A stretch of 64,000 bases of DNA, taken from assembly GCA_040883315.1 (NCBI GenBank), contig JBFLKU010000007.1, positions 1 to 64,000 on the forward strand. The letters run 5' to 3'. This stretch comes from JAFGUF01 sp040883315. Its GTDB lineage: Bacteria; Bacillota; Clostridia; Christensenellales; UMGS416. Positions 7,290-15,446 of the stretch are shown here, piece by piece. A program made the translations under genes and the position numbers. Positions within the stretch are counted from its first letter, which is position 1. Every line of letters begins with the position of its first letter. The notes beneath the pieces are model-generated. The model saw only the letters and a program-made list of their open reading frames with translations. It was not told where the DNA came from and searched no databases.

Positions 7290-10142
7290 TCAATAAAGCG
7301 GCACTAGATCCAGAATGTGCAGCCTCACCAGAGTATAGTCTATTATGTCTATTGTGCCGTCGTCATTTACGTCTGCCGATTCCAGATAGATGCCCGACAT
7401 TTGTGCCACATCCAGAATGTGCAGGCGAATCAGAGTGTAGTCCACAATGTCCAGTATAGTGTCCGGATTGCAGTCGCCTTCAATAATTATTCGCAGTGAA
7501 TCCACAACCTCGCCTTCAATTATCAGCTGAACATAATATCCTGTGGATACGTTCCCATCAGTCACAGGGTTCATATTGGTGTCGAAGATTTGCACTTCTC
7601 CGTATGTATTGTTTACCGAATCGATAATATCCTGATAGGATGAATCTATGGCCACGTCTTCGTAGTATTCCAAATCTCTATTCACAAAGTATGTGTCGGA
7701 GGTAATCATCTCCTGCACCACTGATACGTGGCACTGGGCTGTGAAAGAGCCATCCTCTGTCTCTGCTGTTATTATGGCGGAGCCTATTGCATGGGCTGTT
7801 ACTATGCCGGATGCATCTACCTCAGCAATTGATATATCGCTGGATGAAAATGACACGTTTTGGTTGTCTGCATCCGCTGGTGTGATAGATATGTTTATCT
7901 GAAATGTATCATCTATAAGCATCTTGTGAGATAGGGGAGATATATTTATCCCTTCCACTTTTGTCTCCACGTTCACTATGCATGTGTCTTCAAATCCGCC
8001 GCTTGCTGTCCTAACTGATATTATGGCAGTGCCGGTGGATAAAGCAGTCACCACGCCGGATGCATCCACTGATGCTATGCCAGCATCTGATGATGTCCAT
8101 GTAACACTTTTATCCGAGGCATCCTCGGGAGCGATGGTGGCAGTCAGTGTGTGTGAGTCGCCTTTGTTCAGGTTTATCTCTTCAGCGTCTAGGGTTACTC
8201 CCGTCACAGGCTGAGGCTCATCTATTATCACATAGACTGAATACACAAAATAATTCCTGCCGCCGAAATTAATCATATGGAATGTAGAGCTGTAGTCTTC
8301 CTGTACCACCTCTATTCTGGCATTGGGAGGCAATGTGAATATTCTGGCGGCACTGGTGCTGGCAGTCTCTCTCACGCTTAGGTAATCGTTGCATATAACT
8401 GTGGCGTTGCTATTGTCTGCAGGCGGGTCTATAGACGTTAGCGGAGCCTTGGCTATATCCAGTATTGCAGCTCCTGTTTCAGGGTAGTAGAAGCTGAGTA
8501 TTTGCTGGAATGTCTGCCCGGCGTTTGCTCTTTGCTGTGCTCCTCGCTGGCTTAGCCCAATTCCGTGGCCATATCGCCTGTGATAGATGGAAAACCCAGA
8601 TAGCACGCCTTCCTCGTATACAGGCTCTGCTATGGTCAGGCGAAGGCTAGTGAAATTAAAAACTCTGTATGTGTCGTCGTCGTTTGCGCCGTCGAAATAT
8701 CGCATGTCCAGCTCCACGCCGCTGATGATTGCTTCCTCTGCTGTGCCGCCTTTGGTGGCATTCACGCGGAAGCTGGCAGTCGCCATGATGTAGTCGGGGC
8801 AGTCGTTTACGCCGGTGCTTGGCATGCGGCTGTGGTCTTCGCTGCCTCCTGCGTCATGGGTATGCTGGACGATATCCAAAAGCCCTGTCAGCTCAAAATC
8901 ATTAACGGAGCTAACATCATATCCTGCATTCTGCAGCTGATTGGAATTGAATATTGCGGTCTTGAAATACAAAATCGCATTGTCTATATTGGGAGAGCCA
9001 GTCACATTGTCCGATGCCGTAACAGGGTGAGTTTCATCTATTAGAACAGGGAAAAAGACCTGCTCATACGGGCTGGATGGGTTCAGGACATCGTACATAT
9101 CGTATTCTATATAGTATGGCATGGTGGATCCGCCGCCCCATGTGTGCAGTGGGATTTCCGTGTATCCGCCGTTGGAGGCAGAGTAGTAGGTGGCAGCAAT
9201 GGCTGATGAGCCTACCTGCAGCACCATTTTGCTGGTGGCATTCACTGCGGCTATTGCCACATCGTTGCCCGGATGGTAGCCTTTGTACACCTGGCTGGCA
9301 GAAGTATCGCCGAAGTCATATTCTCCGCCGCCCATATTTCGCACGGCGTATGTGCGTGCAGCTACAGCCTGTGCTTTCAGTGCCTCTATGGGGAAGGAGT
9401 TGCTCATCTCATGGGGAACTACGCCCCAGAGATACTCTTCCAGATATATGTGGTTGACTACCTGAATTGCAGAATCTGCAATTGTAAATTTCATATCCCC
9501 CAGATACCTGCGTGTGCCGTAGGAAGGGTGATTTATCCATAGGAAATTGTTATCATAGTCCAGTGCCTCATGCTGCACCAAAGTCAGCTGAGTGCCGCTT
9601 GCCAGAATGGTGTCCCCGTAGTAAAGCCGCAGGGTATTGCTTTCCAGCTTAATATTATAAAACTGTCTGGGAAGTGAAACAGCGGGAGCTTCTGCTATGC
9701 TGTAGGAGCCATCCAGATAAAAGGGCATAGTCGTAATAGCACCCATGCTCAGCTTTATGCGTATAGTTTCCGATGCGGAAACAGGCACAAGAGGCGTCAC
9801 CGTTACTTGACAACTTACATTGATATCCGGGTTTTCCTGTGATGATGCGGTGATTACTGCCGTGCCTTCTGAAAATGCTGTCACCTCGCCGTCATCTACC
9901 ACGGCTACGCTATCATCAGATGATGTCCAAACGATGTTTTGGTTGGAGGCATCACTTGGATCTACCTGTGCATTTAGCACATGGGTATCCGATGCCTGCA
10001 TCTCAATAGATGTGGTATCTATGCTGATGCCAGCCACAGCCACGCCCTCCGCTGCCAGCCCAGTGCTGCCCAAAGTGGAGAGGGACAAAAAGCATAAACT
10101 GTATAAGAAAACTCGAAAGATTCTTTTTGTATTTAATTTCAT
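7290..10142 (-). CDS. SpoIID/LytB-domain protein with Big2 domains, SH3-like domain and dockerin
   Basis: 950 residues. A signal peptide (about 1-31) is followed by one Big2 domain (about 35-115). A SpoIID/LytB region (about 150-545) carries the hallmark segments YLWGVVPHEMSNSFPIEALK, AVAARTYAV (about 234-265) and GHGIGLSQRGAQQRA (about 520-535). SpoIID proteins cleave or help cleave denuded peptidoglycan glycan strands outside the membrane. An SH3-like stretch (about 577-639), two more Big2 domains (about 642-805), the same pre-dockerin module as in the next gene and a dockerin with two Ca-binding repeats (about 885-950) follow. In the first repeat the usual loop Gly is Thr (DCNPDTILDIVD). 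The SpoIID domain is embedded in a surface-adhesin scaffold rather than being the compact sporulation enzyme, so a wall-remodelling role at a cohesin-bearing surface is inferred. The ribosome site is weak. Confidence 0.85.
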   Translation of the reverse strand: MKLNTKRIFRVFLYSLCFLSLSTLGSTGLAAEGVAVAGISIDTTSIEMQASDTHVLNAQVDPSDASNQNIVWTSSDDSVAVVDDGEVTAFSEGTAVITASSQENPDINVSCQVTVTPLVPVSASETIRIKLSMGAITTMPFYLDGSYSIAEAPAVSLPRQFYNIKLESNTLRLYYGDTILASGTQLTLVQHEALDYDNNFLWINHPSYGTRRYLGDMKFTIADSAIQVVNHIYLEEYLWGVVPHEMSNSFPIEALKAQAVAARTYAVRNMGGGEYDFGDTSASQVYKGYHPGNDVAIAAVNATSKMVLQVGSSAIAATYYSASNGGYTEIPLHTWGGGSTMPYYIEYDMYDVLNPSSPYEQVFFPVLIDETHPVTASDNVTGSPNIDNAILYFKTAIFNSNQLQNAGYDVSSVNDFELTGLLDIVQHTHDAGGSEDHSRMPSTGVNDCPDYIMATASFRVNATKGGTAEEAIISGVELDMRYFDGANDDDTYRVFNFTSLRLTIAEPVYEEGVLSGFSIYHRRYGHGIGLSQRGAQQRANAGQTFQQILSFYYPETGAAILDIAKAPLTSIDPPADNSNATVICNDYLSVRETASTSAARIFTLPPNARIEVVQEDYSSTFHMINFGGRNYFVYSVYVIIDEPQPVTGVTLDAEEINLNKGDSHTLTATIAPEDASDKSVTWTSSDAGIASVDASGVVTALSTGTAIISVRTASGGFEDTCIVNVETKVEGINISPLSHKMLIDDTFQINISITPADADNQNVSFSSSDISIAEVDASGIVTAHAIGSAIITAETEDGSFTAQCHVSVVQEMITSDTYFVNRDLEYYEDVAIDSSYQDIIDSVNNTYGEVQIFDTNMNPVTDGNVSTGYYVQLIIEGEVVDSLRIIIEGDCNPDTILDIVDYTLIRLHILDVAQMSGIYLESADVNDDGTIDIIDYTLVRLHILDLVPLY

Positions 10143-10201
10143 ATTTAATTCAACTTCATAATTTCATTACGCATATAAAAAACACCATAATGCCTTGATT
10201 C

Positions 10202-10207
10202 ATTATA
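10202..10207 (-). promoter_or_regulatory. extended -10 promoter for the SpoIID/dockerin gene
   Basis: TGATATAAT on the reverse strand, 60 nt upstream of the start at 10142. The match is a perfect TATAAT with TG extension. The -35 region is not recognisable. Confidence 0.4.
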
Positions 10208-10364
10208 TCATATTACGAAAATATTAAAATTGGTATATTGTTAATAATTAAGGCGGTTTTATTAAATTATTAGTACTGAATATGAATAATTCACCCGAAA
10301 TACACCACAAATGCAATATATTTATATAAATATATAAAAAAACTGCTGTTATTAATATATAACT

Positions 10365-10397
10365 TGACGTGAATGTGTCATATTATCATGCTATAAT
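10365..10397 (+). promoter_or_regulatory. operator plus -10 of the WYL regulator gene
   Basis: A 16-bp dyad TGACG-N6-TGTCA (10365-10380) occupies the place of a -35 box. It is followed after 11 nt by an extended -10 (TGCTATAAT, TATAAT at 10392-10397). The same dyad/-10 geometry recurs before the acetyltransferase gene (11306-11339). The regulator's ATG at 10404 starts about where transcription should begin. Confidence 0.55.
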
Positions 10398-10403
10398 AGA
10401 CCT

Positions 10404-11303
10404 ATGAAAATCAATCGTTTATTTGAAATAGTCTATATTCTGCTCAACAGCCAGCAGGTGACGGCAAAGGAGCTGGCAGAGCGATTTGAGGTGTCCACCA
10501 GAACAATATATCGTGATATAGATATATTGTCATCTTGCAATGTGCCCGTATACTGCAGCAAAGGAAAAGGCGGAGGCATCGGGCTGCTGGAGAGCGGCAA
10601 AATGGACAAAGCCATGCTGACAACCGACGAACAGATGGAGATACTCTCTGCTCTGCAGGGGCTGAAAGCCACAGACATAGACGGACATAACAAAGTGCTG
10701 GGGAAGCTATCCACATTTTTCAACAGCCAAAGAGCCGACTGGATAGAGATAGACTTCTCGTCCTTCTCTGCCAATTCCAATTGGAAGGATAATTTTGAAA
10801 TTATAAAAAGCGGCATACTGAATTTGAAAAGGGTGGAGATAGAGTACGCCAATATGAGGGGAGAGATATCCAAGCGAAAAATAGAGCCTATCAAGCTGAT
10901 ATTCAAGGGCGTCAGCTGGTATCTTTCAGCCTATTGCCTTAATAAAAATGACTATCGTATGTTTAAGCTGAACAGGATAATATCCATAAAGATGCTAGAG
11001 GAGGTCTTTCAGCAGCATCCAATGCAGCCTGCACCCGAGGGCAGCTTCAGCCCTGTGGTGCACAAAAGGCTGGTGTTTCGTGCAGACAAAAGCTATGCAT
11101 TCAGGATATATGATGATTTCTACAAAGATAATATATCAGTAGATGAAAATGGCGACTTTATAGTCAGCACAGACATGTATGAAAGGGACTGGATGCTCAG
11201 CTATATACTATCTCTAGGGGATAGAGCAGAGTGCATGGAGCCGGAGGACATGCGGCGAGAAATAGGGGAGACCATAAAAAAATCTGCAGAAAAATATTTA
11301 TAA
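10404..11303 (+). CDS. YafY-type transcriptional regulator (HTH_11 + WYL)
   Basis: 299 residues. The N-terminal winged helix (about 5-60; LFEIVYILLNSQQVTAKELA, then FEVSTRTIYRDIDIL) is a DeoR/HTH_11-type DNA-binding domain with the recognition helix STRTIYRDI. Residues about 130-210 form the WYL ligand-sensing domain (RVEIEYANMRGEISKRKIEPIKLIFKG with WYLSAYC), followed by the WCX-type C-terminal extension (about 215-299). WYL regulators sense nucleotides or other ligands. The ligand here is unknown. It is followed 58 nt later by the acetyltransferase gene, whose promoter carries a dyad like the one in front of this gene. Self-regulation plus control of that gene is therefore likely. There is no ribosome site upstream of ATG 10404, which lies 7 nt after the -10 and suggests a leaderless transcript. 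Confidence 0.88.
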   Translation: MKINRLFEIVYILLNSQQVTAKELAERFEVSTRTIYRDIDILSSCNVPVYCSKGKGGGIGLLESGKMDKAMLTTDEQMEILSALQGLKATDIDGHNKVLGKLSTFFNSQRADWIEIDFSSFSANSNWKDNFEIIKSGILNLKRVEIEYANMRGEISKRKIEPIKLIFKGVSWYLSAYCLNKNDYRMFKLNRIISIKMLEEVFQQHPMQPAPEGSFSPVVHKRLVFRADKSYAFRIYDDFYKDNISVDENGDFIVSTDMYERDWMLSYILSLGDRAECMEPEDMRREIGETIKKSAEKYL

Positions 11304-11305
11304 TA

Positions 11306-11339
11306 TGACACGCAGCTGTCGCATTAATTAATATATAAT
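11306..11339 (+). promoter_or_regulatory. second WYL-type operator plus -10, before the acetyltransferase
   Basis: Dyad TGACA-N6-TGTCG (11306-11321), then 12 nt, then TATAAT (11334-11339). This matches the arrangement at 10365-10397. A longer 12-nt word, ATAATATGACAC at 11300-11311, is also present as its reverse complement at 10375-10386. No -35 consensus is present, which suggests an activator-dependent promoter. Confidence 0.55.
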
Positions 11340-11361
11340 ACAGGCATACTAGGAGGTTATT

Positions 11362-12108
11362 ATGCCGATAATTACAGTGGACATAAACAATTTAGAAACA
11401 GAACACATTTGCTGTGCCATCAGCGAAAAAAAGGGCGAAAACTGCGTAGGCAGCAAAAAGGCATGGCTGAGGCAGCGCATGGAATACGGGCTGGTATTCA
11501 AGAAGCTGGACGAGAGAGGCAAGGTGTTTATTGAATACATTCCGGCAGAGTATGCATTTGCACCTGTGGATGCACCAGGCTATATGTATATCAATTGCTT
11601 TTGGGTGTCCGGCAAATACAAAGGGCAAGGCTATGCCAATGAGCTATTGCAGGCATGCATAGACGATGCCAAGGCAAAGGGCTGCAAGGGGCTGGTCACA
11701 TTGTCATCGGATAAAAAAAGTACATTTTTGTCAGACCCAAAATATCTGAAATACAAAGGCTTCACGCTGGCTGATTCAGCCGAGCCGTATTTCGAGCTGC
11801 TGTATTTGCCATTTGATGAAAACGCACAAAAGCCCAGCTTCCGCCCGCAGGTGAAGACAGGCAAAATAGATGAGGGCGGATTGGTATTATACTATTCCAA
11901 TGGCTGCCCCCATACAGATAAATACGTGAAAATAATTCAAGAACATGCACAAAGCCAAGGAAAGCAATTATCTGTCCGCAAAATAGAAACGCTGGAGCAG
12001 GCAAAAAGCAGCCCTACGCCCTTTACCATATACAGCCTGTATAAAGATGGCGAGTTTGTGACAAACGAAATATTAACCACTAAAAAATTTGATGAACTGA
12101 CAGAATAG
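11362..12108 (+). CDS. yoaP: GNAT N-acetyltransferase with YoaP-like domain
   Basis: 248 residues. Residues about 1-150 form a GNAT acetyltransferase fold. The acetyl-CoA loop region is visible as GKYKGQGYANELLQACI (V/G-x-x-Q/R-x-x-G/A pattern), followed by ARG-like segment LVTLSSDKKSTFLSDPKYLKYKGF. Residues about 165-248 are the YoaP-like C-terminal domain, a thioredoxin-like module (LYYSNGCPHTDKYVK then TPFTIYSLYKDGEFVTNEIL). The family architecture is that of Bacillus subtilis YoaP, whose substrate is unknown to me. AGGAGG precedes the ATG by 6 nt. The gene has its own promoter with a dyad matching the WYL regulator's promoter and ends in a terminator at 12115-12137. Confidence 0.85.
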   Translation: MPIITVDINNLETEHICCAISEKKGENCVGSKKAWLRQRMEYGLVFKKLDERGKVFIEYIPAEYAFAPVDAPGYMYINCFWVSGKYKGQGYANELLQACIDDAKAKGCKGLVTLSSDKKSTFLSDPKYLKYKGFTLADSAEPYFELLYLPFDENAQKPSFRPQVKTGKIDEGGLVLYYSNGCPHTDKYVKIIQEHAQSQGKQLSVRKIETLEQAKSSPTPFTIYSLYKDGEFVTNEILTTKKFDELTE

Positions 12109-12114
12109 AAAAAC

Positions 12115-12137
12115 GATGCCCCGAATTTCGAGGCATC
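12115..12137. terminator. terminator between yoaP-like gene and first degV
   Basis: Hairpin GATGCC-N11-GGCATC, with CGAAATTCG-like pairing possible inside the loop, followed by TTTATTATTT on the plus strand. It lies between converging genes and can serve both. Confidence 0.7.
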
Positions 12138-12159
12138 TTTATTATTTATTATATTGTTG

Positions 12160-13017
12160 CTAAAATGGTGCGTCTATGGTGCTGTATGCCAGCCCTACAG
12201 TTCCGGGGCCTACTGCCTGACCGACGGCAGGACCCATTTCGGATATTTCGACATACACATCAGATGTTTTTTTCACTTTTCTAGCCAGCTCCACGGCCTC
12301 ATCATAGGCATCTATGTGGGTGACCACTGCCTTTGCTATTCCAAGGTCTTTCATATCCTGCTGGACAAACTCCACCATTTTTTCGATGGCTTTGGATTGG
12401 GTTCTAACCATTTCCTTTGGGGATAGCACGCCGTGCTCTGTGCTAAGCAGTGGAATCAGCTGTATTGCATTGCCTATCACTGCCTTTGCCTTGTTTATTT
12501 CCTGCCTTTTGAGCACATAGTCCAGATTCTTTGGCGAGAAGAAAAATTTTGTCCGCAAGACTGCCTCTTTTGCTGCTTCCTCCACGCTTTCATGCCATGC
12601 ACCGTGTTTGTTTGCCTCCGCTGCTGCCATCACTATCAGCCCTAGTGCTATGCATGCATTCAGCGAGTCTACTATGCTGATGTGGGCACTTGTGTATTTT
12701 TGCAACAGCTTGTCCTTTGCTTTTTTGGCGTTCACTATGGTTTCCCCCGCTCTGGATGACATGAAAATGCCTACTATAGAGTTGCCTGCTTTCAGCTCCT
12801 TTTCAAATGCATCCAGCATCACTTCGTAGGATGGACCTTCCGGCTGGGGGATTGTGGGCATGGATTTTGCTTTTTCAAAAAATTCTTTGTTGGTCAGCTC
12901 TGTCTCTTTATATGGCTGGCCATCCAAAAACACCCGGAAGGGCAAAACAGCAATATCATATTTGCTCTTTATGTCCTGCGGCAAATATGAAGTAGAATCA
13001 GTGATAATCTTAATCAT
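12160..13017 (-). CDS. DegV-family fatty-acid-binding protein (copy 1)
   Basis: 285 residues, the usual DegV length. It begins MIKIITDSTSYLP, with the TDST lipid-site motif, and ends with the conserved AVGQAVGPGTVGLAY segment. DegV/FakB proteins bind a single fatty acid in the cytosol and present it to a FakA-type kinase for phosphorylation and entry into phospholipids. No fakA is in the window. GGAGGG lies ahead of the ATG. It is one of three tandem paralogues with similar length and spacing, each apparently with its own terminator. It is the most diverged of the three in the middle region (VFLDGQPYKETELTNKEFF). Confidence 0.9.
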   Translation of the reverse strand: MIKIITDSTSYLPQDIKSKYDIAVLPFRVFLDGQPYKETELTNKEFFEKAKSMPTIPQPEGPSYEVMLDAFEKELKAGNSIVGIFMSSRAGETIVNAKKAKDKLLQKYTSAHISIVDSLNACIALGLIVMAAAEANKHGAWHESVEEAAKEAVLRTKFFFSPKNLDYVLKRQEINKAKAVIGNAIQLIPLLSTEHGVLSPKEMVRTQSKAIEKMVEFVQQDMKDLGIAKAVVTHIDAYDEAVELARKVKKTSDVYVEISEMGPAVGQAVGPGTVGLAYSTIDAPF

Positions 13018-13132
13018 AAAGTCCCTCCGTAGTTAGTATAAATTTATCTAATTATAGCATGCTAAATGCAAACATACAATTAAAACCATAAGATTATAAA
13101 TATTAAAAAACAAGTATTATATTGCCAATATT

Positions 13133-13168
13133 TAAATAAAAAAAAGATACTTTTATTGTAAAGTATCT
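13133..13168 (-). terminator. terminator of degV copy 2
   Basis: On the reverse strand, AGATACTTT-N6-AAAGTATCT followed by a long T-run. It ends the gene that finishes at 13231, so the three degV genes are separate transcription units. Confidence 0.75.
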
Positions 13169-13173
13169 AGTAA

Positions 13174-13194
13174 ATTGTTATTTAAAATAACAAT
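13174..13194. repeat. 21-bp perfect palindrome between degV copies 1 and 2
   Basis: ATTGTTATTT, one central base, then AAATAACAAT. It sits just downstream of the stop of degV copy 2 and before that gene's terminator. Its role is unknown. It could be an RNA hairpin or a protein site. Confidence 0.4.
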
Positions 13195-13230
13195 GTTAAA
13201 AGGCTAATTTAATTTAAAAAGCACTGCTTT

Positions 13231-14097
13231 TTAAATATTTAATGGGTGTGCTTCCATGGTGTTGTATATCAGCCCAAGCGTACCGGGGCCTATTGAAACA
13301 CCAACAGCAGGACCGATTTCTGATATCTCAACCGGTAAGTCCAAAATACCCTCAATTTTTTTGGATAGTTCCTGTGCTTCCTCTATGTCGTCTATGTGGG
13401 TAACCACCACTTTTTGTACGCCGTATTTGTCCGCGTCTTCTTTCATTATCTCCACCATTCTGTCAATGGCTTTGCCTCTGGTTCTCACGGTCTCCAGTGG
13501 AGCAATCTCGCCCTTGGATGTGGTCAGCAGTGGAACTAGCTGCATAAAGTCTCCAATCAGAGCCTTTGCTTTGCCGATTTTGCCGCTGCGTGCCATATGA
13601 TCCAGCTTTTTGGGGATAAATAGCAGTCTGTTTCTCAAAACCGCTGCATTTGCAGCCTCCACCACGTCCTCCAGCCATGCTCCCTCTTGGTGCTTCTCGG
13701 CAGCGGCAAGTGCCACTATTCCCAGCGCCATGCATGTGTTTTTGGAGTCTATTACTGTGATGTTTGATCTTGGATATTTTTTCAGCAGCACATCCTTTGC
13801 TCTGTTGGCTCTTTGCACAGTTTCACTGGCAAGGTTGGATATGAAAATACCTAATACTGTATTTCCTGCTTTCACTTCCTTTTCGAATGCTTCCAAGATA
13901 GTATCGTATGTAGGTGGATTGGAGACGGGTAGCTCATTCATATTTCTTATTTTTTCAAAGAAGCTAAAGTTTGATATTTCAGTTTCCAAATATCCTTGTC
14001 CGTCTATTGTGATGCAGTGTGATAAAACAGTGATGTCGTATTTTTCTACTAGCTCAGCTGGAATGTAGGAAGTAGAGTCTGTAATTATTTTTATCAT
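13231..14097 (-). CDS. DegV-family fatty-acid-binding protein (copy 2)
   Basis: 288 residues with TDSTSYIPAELVEKYDITVL at the N-terminus and GPAVGVSIGPGTLGLIYNT near the C-terminus, both characteristic of DegV. Closely related to copy 3 by eye (shared LEAFEKEV, ASETxQRAN, GAWLEDVVEAA and RSGKIGKAxA segments), so the tandem array probably arose by duplication. It is predicted to hold a fatty acid for phosphorylation by a FakA-type kinase encoded elsewhere. The three copies may differ in acyl-chain preference, which is inference from known FakB specificity. Confidence 0.9.
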   Translation of the reverse strand: MIKIITDSTSYIPAELVEKYDITVLSHCITIDGQGYLETEISNFSFFEKIRNMNELPVSNPPTYDTILEAFEKEVKAGNTVLGIFISNLASETVQRANRAKDVLLKKYPRSNITVIDSKNTCMALGIVALAAAEKHQEGAWLEDVVEAANAAVLRNRLLFIPKKLDHMARSGKIGKAKALIGDFMQLVPLLTTSKGEIAPLETVRTRGKAIDRMVEIMKEDADKYGVQKVVVTHIDDIEEAQELSKKIEGILDLPVEISEIGPAVGVSIGPGTLGLIYNTMEAHPLNI

Positions 14098-14286
14098 ATT
14101 TTCCCCCAGTTTTTTTGTGCGGATTCATTATAGCACCTAAATTAGGGCAAATTATGTATTTGTAATTATTTTTTATATTGTTAATATTTTGTTTACAACT
14201 TTAATTTTTTCGTTTGAAACAGCAACAATAATTTAAATAAAAATGTGAAATATAGACACTATTATTTGTGTGTATTACTTTTGAAA

Positions 14287-14306
14287 AGGCAGCCTAAAGG
14301 CTGCCT
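14287..14306 (-). terminator. terminator of degV copy 3
   Basis: Perfect hairpin AGGCAGCC-TAAA-GGCTGCCT followed on the reverse strand by TTTTC. Confidence 0.65.
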
Positions 14307-14372
14307 GAAATGCATGTATTTTTATGTGTATGTAGAATGACTACTGCGAATTAATAAAAACGCTTAGCAGGT

Positions 14373-15239
14373 TTATTCATTTAGCGGATGCACATCTATA
14401 GTATTATATATCAGTCCGATAGTGCCGGGGCCTACAGCCGCACCAACTACAGGACCAATCTCTGAGATGTCAGCATCTATATCCAGCGTATCCTTTATCT
14501 TTTTTATTAGGATATTTGCTTCCTCCGGGTCATCAATATGAGATACCACCACTTTGTTTACGCCGAATTTATCCATATCCTCTTTCATTATCTCCAGCAT
14601 TCTGTCTATGGCTTTGCTGCGGGTTCGCACCATCTCAAAAGGGTTAATCTCGCCCTTTATGGATGTAAGCAAAGGAACCAATTGAATAGCATTTCCTATT
14701 ATTGCACGCGCCTTGCCTATTCTGCCGCTTTTTTGCAGCTGGTTCAGGTTTTTGGGAACGAATAAAAATCTATTCCTCATCACGGCAGCATGTGCAGCCT
14801 CCACCACGTCCTCCAGCCATGCGCCTTTTGTGTAGGCCTCTGCGGCAGCTATTGCCACTATGCCCAATGCCATGCCTGTGTTCATTGAGTCAATTATTGT
14901 GATGTTTGCCTTGGGATACTTTTGCAGCAGCTCCTGCTTTGCCTGATTTGCTCTTTGGATGGTTTCGCTTGCCACGCTGGTAATGAAAACACCTATAATG
15001 CTTTTACCTGCGGACACTTCCTTTTCAAATGCTTCTAAAATGCTTTCGTATTTTGGCGGGCTGGATTTGGGAAGCTCGCTCATTTCGCCTATCATTTTGA
15101 AAAAGCCTGCGTTTGTCATGTCCGTTTCCAGATATTCCTGCCCGTCTATATTTACGCTGAGGGGCAAAACCGTGATGTCATACTTCTCCAGAAGATCCTG
15201 CGGAATATAGGACGTCGAATCCGTAATAATTTTTATCAT
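14373..15239 (-). CDS. DegV-family fatty-acid-binding protein (copy 3)
   Basis: 288 residues, MIKIITDSTSYIPQDLLEKYDI at the start (TDST motif) and AVGPGTIGLIYNT at the end. It has the canonical two-domain DegV layout without additions. Upstream lies a 207-nt intergenic region shared with the divergent epimerase gene. The reverse strand shows GGAGGGAATT ahead of the ATG as a strong ribosome site. The role is as for the other copies: a fatty-acid carrier feeding phospholipid synthesis in the cytosol. The plsC acyltransferase 1.3 kb away fits a lipid context but is on its own transcript. Confidence 0.9.
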   Translation of the reverse strand: MIKIITDSTSYIPQDLLEKYDITVLPLSVNIDGQEYLETDMTNAGFFKMIGEMSELPKSSPPKYESILEAFEKEVSAGKSIIGVFITSVASETIQRANQAKQELLQKYPKANITIIDSMNTGMALGIVAIAAAEAYTKGAWLEDVVEAAHAAVMRNRFLFVPKNLNQLQKSGRIGKARAIIGNAIQLVPLLTSIKGEINPFEMVRTRSKAIDRMLEIMKEDMDKFGVNKVVVSHIDDPEEANILIKKIKDTLDIDADISEIGPVVGAAVGPGTIGLIYNTIDVHPLNE

Positions 15240-15446
15240 ATAATTCCCTCCAATAGATTATATTGCTCCAAAACACTCTCTTTTTATTATATCACTTTGT
15301 AGTTTACCAAACAATTTATACTGAAATGTTCAAAGTAATTTCATTTATTAACTAAATGCTGGAATTAATATAATTAATTGATTATTGCTTGTTTAAAGGC
15401 TGTATTTTAGTGTATATTAAAATAATAGATATAAAGGAGAGAAAGT

